Shown here: positions 58,456-64,000 of the stretch, one piece after another
Layout: each line of letters begins with the position of its first letter
How positions within the stretch are numbered: position 1 is the first letter of the stretch
Source: Pseudomonas putida
Lineage (GTDB): Bacteria; Pseudomonadota; Gammaproteobacteria; Pseudomonadales; Pseudomonadaceae
Assembly: GCF_028682175.1 (NCBI RefSeq)
Contig: NZ_JANHKS010000004.1
Span: forward strand, 62,001 to 126,000
DNA length: 64,000 nucleotides
Direction of reading: 5' to 3'
Notes under the pieces: generated by a model
What the model was told of the DNA's origin: nothing
The model's database searches: none
Seen by the model: the letters and a program-made list of their open reading frames with translations, nothing else
Translations under genes and position numbers: made by a program

Positions 58456-59292
58456 TCAGCGGGGCTTGCGAAGCTCCCCCGGGCTCAGACCCAGGTGGCG
58501 ATGGAACAGGCGGGTCAGATACGAGGGGGAATGCAGGCCGACCGCCAGGCTGACGTCGAGTATCGACAATGCCGTATTGGACACCAGCCGCGCGGCCGTC
58601 TCCACACGGGTGCGGTTGGTGAAGTCCAGCAGCGTCTCGTTGGTCACGGCTTTGAAAATCCGCGTGAGGTGACGCCGCGACAGGTGAAATTGATGCCCGA
58701 TGGATTCGATGCTCAGGTCGGTTTCCAGATTTTCCCGCACATAACGCTGGATATCGCGCACCAGCGCAGCATGCTGTTGGTGCTCGGTGGGCTGGGGTTG
58801 CGTCTCCTGGCAGGCGATGACCCGCGCGCACTCTTCGAACATCAGGTGATTGAGGTGCGGCAGTTGACGCTCAAAAGCCTCCGGGGAGGTGCTGCCCTGC
58901 AGTTGGTCGTGCAGGCGCAGGATGTTGTCCAGCGCCTCGGTGCCCTGCCAGATGCCGGTGCGCTGGACCTGTTTGGCGAAGCTGCGGTAACCGTTCATTC
59001 GCCCTTGGCGCGTCACCCACGAAGGATCGACATACAACGTCATGTGCTTTTCGCGGCCCGGCGCTGCCTGGGTGGCGTGGGCGAAGTCTGCGGGCACGAA
59101 CGAAAACGACTGCCTTGATAGGTGCGCTGTCTGGCTGCTTTCTGTGGAAAGAAACAGCCCGCCCTGCAGTGGCAGGAGCAGCATGTGACAGTCGTGGGCA
59201 TGCCAATCGACGGCATAGCCACTGCCATCAGTGGTTTCCAGATGAAACACGTCAGGCGAATTGCCGTTGAGCTTGGGCGACATATAGGCCAT
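58456..59292 (-). CDS. AraC-family regulator
   Basis: A 278-residue regulator: cupin-like N terminus (WHAHDCHMLLLPLQGGLFLS) and C-terminal AraC domain (LSIESIGHQFHLSRRHLTRIFK). Start at ATG 59292, assigned by position; several nearby starts are possible. Its gene and the two preceding AraC genes make three AraC-family regulators within 3.2 kb. Confidence 0.87.
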   Translation of the reverse strand: MAYMSPKLNGNSPDVFHLETTDGSGYAVDWHAHDCHMLLLPLQGGLFLSTESSQTAHLSRQSFSFVPADFAHATQAAPGREKHMTLYVDPSWVTRQGRMNGYRSFAKQVQRTGIWQGTEALDNILRLHDQLQGSTSPEAFERQLPHLNHLMFEECARVIACQETQPQPTEHQQHAALVRDIQRYVRENLETDLSIESIGHQFHLSRRHLTRIFKAVTNETLLDFTNRTRVETAARLVSNTALSILDVSLAVGLHSPSYLTRLFHRHLGLSPGELRKPR

Positions 59293-59377
59293 GCAGTAGA
59301 GCCCTTGTTTCAACGTCTGGATAATGTGATGGGGCGTATGGCCACGTTAACGCGCCTCATTATCATACACAGGCCTA

Positions 59378-60316
59378 TCAGATTGTACGAACAGGTGGGT
59401 TACCGCTCCATTGCCACACCGGTTGTGACAGATGTTCATGAAAGAAATCTGACAGCGCGGTGATTTTCATCGAGCGTGTGCGCGCCGAGGGCGTGACGAA
59501 ATACAAGCCGCCCCTGGTCATGCTCCACTCCGGGAGAACCCGCTCCAGACGCCCATCGGCCAGGTACTGGCTGGCCATGAACTCCGGCAGTTCGGCGATG
59601 GCCAGACCTTCGAGCAGTACCGGAATTGCCGCTTCGGAGTTGGTCATGCGCAGGGGGCCTTTGGGCTCGACGTCAGCTTCTTCGCCATCTTCATGGGTGA
59701 AGCGCCAGAGCTGTGATCGGGCTCGGTAGGCGTAGCTCAGGCATGGCCGGCCTGCGAGTTCCCGTGGATGCCCGGGGTGGCCGTGCCGCGCCAGATACTC
59801 AGGGGACGCCACCAGAAACTGGGTGACCGAACAGAGCCGTCTGGCCACCAGTGACGAGTCCGGCAAGGCGGCGATTCTCAAGGCGGCATCGAAGCCCTCG
59901 CCGATCAGGTCCACCGAGGCGTCGGACAGGTGCAGGTCCACCGAAAGCTCAGGGTAACGGCGTATCAGGCTGGGCATCAGCGGCGCGACCCATCGCACGC
60001 CGAACGACATCGGCACGGCCAGGCGCACCAGCCCGCGCGGTTGCACCGACAATTCCATGGCCTGGCCTTCGACCGCTTCGGCCTGGCGATAGATCTCACC
60101 GGCACGGGCCGCCATGCTCTGGCCGAACTCGGTCAGCGACAACTGCCGCGAGGTGCGATTGAGCAAGCGCCCGCCCAGTCGCTCTTCAACCCGGGCCACG
60201 GCTCGCGAAACCGTCGGCACGGACACGCCCATCACTCTGGCTGCGGCGGCGAACGAGCCTTCTTCAGCCACTTTGGCGAACATCGCCAGCCCTTCGAAAT
60301 CCGGAAGTCTGCTCAT
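59378..60316 (-). CDS. LysR-family transcriptional regulator
   Basis: A 312-residue LTTR (GSFAAAARVMGVSVPTVSRAV helix-turn-helix). The start is ATG 60316 rather than the longer open frame. Divergent from the short-chain dehydrogenase at 60420 with 103 bp between, a classic LysR-target arrangement. Confidence 0.88.
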   Translation of the reverse strand: MSRLPDFEGLAMFAKVAEEGSFAAAARVMGVSVPTVSRAVARVEERLGGRLLNRTSRQLSLTEFGQSMAARAGEIYRQAEAVEGQAMELSVQPRGLVRLAVPMSFGVRWVAPLMPSLIRRYPELSVDLHLSDASVDLIGEGFDAALRIAALPDSSLVARRLCSVTQFLVASPEYLARHGHPGHPRELAGRPCLSYAYRARSQLWRFTHEDGEEADVEPKGPLRMTNSEAAIPVLLEGLAIAELPEFMASQYLADGRLERVLPEWSMTRGGLYFVTPSARTRSMKITALSDFFHEHLSQPVWQWSGNPPVRTI

Positions 60317-60419
60317 TTCATTTCTGCAACGATGAGTTTCAGACAATTCTATTTTGAAAAGATCTGAGGGTCGATAGGATTCTCCCAACGCAACAACTTA
60401 CTCAATCAGGAGAATCACC

Positions 60420-61172
60420 ATGATCGGCAAACTTGAAGGCAAAATTGCAATCGTCACCGGCGGCACCAGCGGCATCGGCCTGGCCACTGCCAAACTCTTC
60501 GCCAGCGAAGGCGCCACGGTCTACATCACCGGCCGTCGTCAGGCAGAACTGGACGCCGCCGTCGCGCAGATCGGCAACGCCACCGGCGTGCAAGTGGATT
60601 CCTCGAAAGTGGAACAGCTGAACGCCTTCTACGAGCGCGTCAAAGCCGAACAGGGCCGCATCGACGTGCTGTTCGCCAACGCCGGCGGCGGGTCGATGCT
60701 GCCGCTGGGCGAGATCACCGAAGCCCACTACTACGACACCTTCGACCGCAACGTCAAAGGCACGCTGTTCACCGTGCAGCAAGCGCTGCCGCTGCTGGCG
60801 AAAAACGCCTCGGTCATTCTCACCGGCTCCACTGCTGCCAGCACCGGCACCCCGGCCTTCAGCGTATATGCCGCCTCCAAGGCCGCGATCCGCTCCTTCG
60901 CCCGCAACTGGATTCTGGACCTCAAGGACCGCAACGTGCGAGTCAACACCCTGAGCCCTGGTGCCACCCGCACGCCTGGCCTGGTCGACCTGGCAGGCCC
61001 CGACGCTGCCCAGCAGCAAGGCTTGCTCGACTACCTGGCCTCGCAGATCCCGCTGGGCCGCGTGGGCGAGCCTGAAGAAATCGCCAAGGCCGCGCTGTTC
61101 CTGGCCTCCGGTGATTCGAGCTTCGTCAACGGCAGTGAACTGTTCGCCGACGGCGGCCAGGCTCAAGTCTGA
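60420..61172 (+). CDS. short-chain dehydrogenase/reductase (SDR)
   Basis: A 250-residue classical [11 protein letters not shown] (13-20) binds NAD(P), NAGGG continues the fold, and the catalytic Tyr-x-x-x-Lys is in VYAASKAA. It ends with a typical [13 protein letters not shown]. Substrate unknown; ordinary relatives reduce quinones or ketones. AGGAG precedes the start. Probable target of the divergent LysR regulator. Confidence 0.9.
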   Translation: MIGKLEGKIAIVTGGTSGIGLATAKLFASEGATVYITGRRQAELDAAVAQIGNATGVQVDSSKVEQLNAFYERVKAEQGRIDVLFANAGGGSMLPLGEITEAHYYDTFDRNVKGTLFTVQQALPLLAKNASVILTGSTAASTGTPAFSVYAASKAAIRSFARNWILDLKDRNVRVNTLSPGATRTPGLVDLAGPDAAQQQGLLDYLASQIPLGRVGEPEEIAKAALFLASGDSSFVNGSELFADGGQAQV

Positions 61173-61229
61173 CAGTCCTTGATGCACCGGTAACCGACGA
61201 TCCTGATTCACCAGAAGCTGCGATTTACC

Positions 61230-62498
61230 TCACAGCAGCTTCCAGGTGTAACTCAGGATCAGTCGGTTTTCGTCGATGTCGCTTCGGTAGTTCGAATGGG
61301 CCATGGCGTTGCGGACCCGCACGCCCAGCCCACTCAACCAGCCGCGCTGAAACGCATAAGCGATGTCCAGATCGCGCTCGCGATCCTTGCCCTCGAAGCC
61401 TGCTCCGGTATCGACGTTATCCCCCGTGATATAGCGCACTGTGGCAGTCAGGCCGGGAATCCCCATGGCCGCGAAGTCGTAGTCGTAACGCGCCTGCCAC
61501 GAACGCTCATCGGTGTAGGCGAATTCATAGGTGGGCACCTCATTGCCCAGCGGCGTGATGTTGGCGAAGACCCGAGGAAACGCAGAATCCCCGTACATCG
61601 CCTGATAACCGGCATAGAAGGTGTGGCCGCCTCGCCGGGCGGAGAGCAACGAAAAGAACGCCTGGTTATCGATTTTGCCCAGCTTCTGGCTACCGTTTTC
61701 ATGGGCGTCGTAGTAGCCCAGGTTAGCGCCCAGCACCCAGTCGCCCACGGGTTGGCTGTGCTTGAAGCCGATGAAGTTCTGCGCGTAGATGTCCTTCAAC
61801 TGGCCGTGCCAGAGGCTGACGCTGGTGCGGTTGCTGTTGAAACTGTAGTCGGCGCCCAGGTAATTGAAGGCATCGCTGTCAGCCTTGCGCTGTGGGACGT
61901 GGCCGAGCATGGCGATCATTTTCTCATCGCCGGCCTCATTGCGCAGGTGCGTCGTGCTCAGATGCCCGGCCTGCACCGTCAGGCCACTGATCTCGCTTGA
62001 GCTGATGCTCGCGCCCTGATAGCTGGGGGGCAGCAGGCGGATATCGCTGAAGGCGAGCACCGGAATGTTGGGTTGGAGTTCGCCGACCTTCAGTTCGGTC
62101 TTCGAGACTTTCGCCTTGAAGGTCAGGCCCAGGCGGCTGTATTCGTCAGCCGCGCGGCCATCGTCCTTGACCGGCAACAGGCCGGTGTTGACCCGATCCG
62201 GGCTGCTGTCGAGCTTGAGCCCAAGCGTGCCCAGTGCATCTACGCCAAAACCAATGGGGCCAGGCGTGTAGCCGGATTTGAAGTTCAGGATAAAGCCCTG
62301 CGCCCACTCCTCGGCTTTTGATTGTTTGCTTGCGCCAACGATGTCGGAAAAATCGCGGCTGAAGTAGTAGTTGCGCGCTTGCAGGGTCGCGGTCGAACCC
62401 TCGATGAAACCTGTGTTCGCACCCGGGTCGGCAGCCGATGCCGCCAGAGGAACGCCCAGGAGTGATAGCCAGAAACGCTGAGTGGTCTGCTGATTCAT
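61230..62498 (-). CDS. benF: OprD-family outer-membrane porin, benzoate-type (BenF-like)
   Basis: A 422-residue porin: signal peptide (about 1-22, [14 protein letters not shown]), then an 18-strand barrel with the OprD features [21 protein letters not shown] near the start and [12 protein letters not shown] at the end (C-terminal aromatic). The start at 62498 follows AAGAG; the longer frame is not supported. It follows benK by 66 bp. In Pseudomonas benzoate clusters an OprD-type BenF is in this position, so the symbol is assigned by context. Confidence 0.8.
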   Translation of the reverse strand: MNQQTTQRFWLSLLGVPLAASAADPGANTGFIEGSTATLQARNYYFSRDFSDIVGASKQSKAEEWAQGFILNFKSGYTPGPIGFGVDALGTLGLKLDSSPDRVNTGLLPVKDDGRAADEYSRLGLTFKAKVSKTELKVGELQPNIPVLAFSDIRLLPPSYQGASISSSEISGLTVQAGHLSTTHLRNEAGDEKMIAMLGHVPQRKADSDAFNYLGADYSFNSNRTSVSLWHGQLKDIYAQNFIGFKHSQPVGDWVLGANLGYYDAHENGSQKLGKIDNQAFFSLLSARRGGHTFYAGYQAMYGDSAFPRVFANITPLGNEVPTYEFAYTDERSWQARYDYDFAAMGIPGLTATVRYITGDNVDTGAGFEGKDRERDLDIAYAFQRGWLSGLGVRVRNAMAHSNYRSDIDENRLILSYTWKLL

Positions 62499-62564
62499 TT
62501 TGTCGCTCTTAATTATTGTTATCGACAACCCGGCGCCTGGGCGCTCGGGTTTTGCTGCGTTGGG

Positions 62565-63905
62565 TCAGGCTTGGGCAGGTGGCGTCGGCTCCGGAACCTG
62601 GGCACCACGGCGTTCATTGAAGGCGAACGCGGTCATGGCCAGTGCGGCGATGGCGCCCGGCACGGCGAAGGCCAGGAAGTTGAGTTGCAGGGGCAGTTCG
62701 ATCCCCATCAACGCACCGCCCAGCATGGGGCCGGCAATGGCGCCATTGCGGCCCACGCCCGAGGCCCAGCCAAGGCCGGTGGACCTGATGTGCAGGCCGT
62801 AGAGCTGCGCGGTGGCGGCGTACAGCAGGATCTGTGTGCCGATGGTGGTGGCCCCGGCAACAAAAATCAGCAGGTAGAGCACCGGCATCGGACTGTTGAT
62901 GCCCAGCAGGCTGATGGAAATCGCAGCCGCCAGGAAGAAACCGATGGTGACCCTGACCAGATCCAGGCGATCCCCCAGCCAGCCCCCCAAAATGGCACCC
63001 GCCATGCCGCCCAGGTTCAGCGCCAGCAGGAACGACAGGCTCGAACCCAGGCTGTAACCGGCGGTGGCCATCAGCTTGGGCAACCAGGAACTGAGTGCGT
63101 AGACCATCAACAGGCAGCAGAAGAATGCCACCCAGATCGCCAGCGTCCGGACCGCCAGGCCTGCCCGGAACAACGCCATGGCCGAGGCACCCTTGCCTTG
63201 CGGATCGCTGATTTGAAGTCTGTCTTCGGGGTTGATTTCGCTGTCCGGTGACAGGCGCATCAAGAGTTTGCGCGCCTGTTCGACACGTCCTTGGCGGATG
63301 AGAAAACCGATGGACTCGGGAAGCAGCAGAAGAATCACCGGCAGCAGCAACAAGGGCAACGTGGCAGCAAAAAACATCGACTGCCAGCCAAAGCGCGGCA
63401 GCATGAAGATGCCGACCCCGGCCGAAAGCATGCCACCCAGTGAATAGCCGCTGAACATCAGCGCCACCAGGGTGCTGCGCATCCGCTTGGGCGCGTATTC
63501 GTTCATCAGTGCCACGGCATTGGGCATCAGCCCGCCGCAACCCAGCCCGGCGATGAAACGGCACATGCCGAACTCGCTGGGTGAGGTGGCAAATCCATTG
63601 ATCACCGTCGCCACGCTGAACAACGCAAAACAGATGGCTATGCCCTTCTTGCGACCGATCCTGTCGGCCAGGCTGCCGAACACCAGGGCACCGAACATCA
63701 TGCCGAACAGCGCATAGCTCCCCAATGCGCCGGCCTGCAGCGGGGTCAGCCCCCATTCCTTCATGATGACCGGCAGTACCACGCCGTAGATGAACAGGTC
63801 ATAGCCGTCAAAAATCAACAGCAAGGCGCACAGGCCCATGACCATCCCGTGAAAGCGCCCGAAGCGGGCGCCCTCGACAACCGCATGAACGTCGATGATT
63901 CGCAT
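62565..63905 (-). CDS. benK: benzoate:H+ symporter (AAHS-family MFS)
   Basis: A 446-residue twelve-helix carrier of the aromatic acid:H+ symporter family; ALLLIFDGYDLFIYGVVLPVIMKEWGL (span) with the DGxD motif and DRIGRKKG are diagnostic. Similar to BenK and PcaK; BenK is preferred because the preceding reading frame ends like BenD and the following gene is an OprD porin. Likely inner-membrane uptake of benzoate. Confidence 0.85.
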   Translation of the reverse strand: MRIIDVHAVVEGARFGRFHGMVMGLCALLLIFDGYDLFIYGVVLPVIMKEWGLTPLQAGALGSYALFGMMFGALVFGSLADRIGRKKGIAICFALFSVATVINGFATSPSEFGMCRFIAGLGCGGLMPNAVALMNEYAPKRMRSTLVALMFSGYSLGGMLSAGVGIFMLPRFGWQSMFFAATLPLLLLPVILLLLPESIGFLIRQGRVEQARKLLMRLSPDSEINPEDRLQISDPQGKGASAMALFRAGLAVRTLAIWVAFFCCLLMVYALSSWLPKLMATAGYSLGSSLSFLLALNLGGMAGAILGGWLGDRLDLVRVTIGFFLAAAISISLLGINSPMPVLYLLIFVAGATTIGTQILLYAATAQLYGLHIRSTGLGWASGVGRNGAIAGPMLGGALMGIELPLQLNFLAFAVPGAIAALAMTAFAFNERRGAQVPEPTPPAQA

Positions 63906-63965
63906 GGCATTACTCTCATTGTTATTTTTGTGTGTGAGATCCGCAGATAAAACCGATGCATCAAG

Positions 63966-64000
63966 TCAGCCCAAATCGCCGCCTCCCACCGGCAGGGTCA
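63966..64000 (-). CDS. benD: 3' end of benD (partial)
   Basis: The minus strand ends in TLPVGGGDLG followed by TGA at 63966-63968. LPVGGGDLG is, to my knowledge, the C-terminal signature of BenD, the dihydroxycyclohexadiene carboxylate dehydrogenase that follows benzoate dioxygenase. The rest lies beyond the right edge; the 60-bp gap to benK fits a benABCDK operon. Only ten residues are visible. Confidence 0.65.
   Translation of the reverse strand, partial: TLPVGGGDLG

Noticed and set aside
61214..61242. GAAGCTGC/GCAGCTTC stem between the SDR and the porin as a terminator
   Set aside because: One arm is inside the porin coding sequence, the loop is 13 nt and no T run follows.

Overview
The window reads as chromosomal DNA of a Pseudomonas species, most likely of the P. 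fluorescens complex. Evidence is the high GC content, a complete eight-gene arn (lipid A aminoarabinose) operon, many LysR/AraC/MFS pairs, REPIN-type inverted repeats with the GTAGGAGCGCGCTTGCCCGC core, an OprD-family porin, and a benD-benK-porin end of a benzoate operon. No rRNA, tRNA, CRISPR array or intact IS element was seen. The species assignment is inference.

Layout. 0-1.7 kb: a membrane glycosyltransferase convergent with the arn operon. 1.7-10.6 kb: arnB-C-A-D-T-E-F-ugd on the minus strand, nearly all joined by 1-4 bp overlaps. 11.4-16.8 kb: a signalling block with a double-domain KaiC-like ATPase, a single-domain response regulator, a PAS-PAS hybrid histidine kinase and a convergent Aer-like chemoreceptor. 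17-21.3 kb: a GntR regulator, a sugar-acid MFS transporter, a D-erythronate dehydrogenase-like enzyme and an XRE-cupin regulator. 21.4-26.7 kb: an ECF sigma/anti-sigma pair and an asparagine-use group (asparaginase, LysR, AnsP-like permease). 26.9-32 kb: acetyltransferases, a Zur-controlled zinc-free ribosomal protein L31, a tyrosine recombinase, a LysE-type exporter cut by an amber codon, and an AraC regulator. 32-35.4 kb: an operon of a fourfold-repeat membrane protein, a lipoprotein and a two-component system. 35.4-48.7 kb: regulator-transporter and regulator-enzyme pairs, and a second hybrid kinase.

48.7-56.2 kb is the accessory-looking part. It carries an HNH endonuclease, a TrlF-like PHP/SMC-type ATPase, and an AT-richer gene joining tandem zinc ribbons to a Vsr/DUF559-like nuclease; I read this as a candidate genome-defence island. 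In its middle, at 53599-53626, lies a dif-like Xer recombination site. Twelve FtsK-orienting motifs (GGGNAGGG) found to its left all point toward it, and the only one found to its right points back. The window therefore probably spans the replication terminus.

56.2-64 kb returns to ordinary Pseudomonas content: AraC regulators, a DUF417 membrane protein, a 43-residue DUF2256 zinc protein, a LysR/SDR pair, and the 3' end of a benzoate operon (benD end, benK, benF-like porin) running off the right edge.
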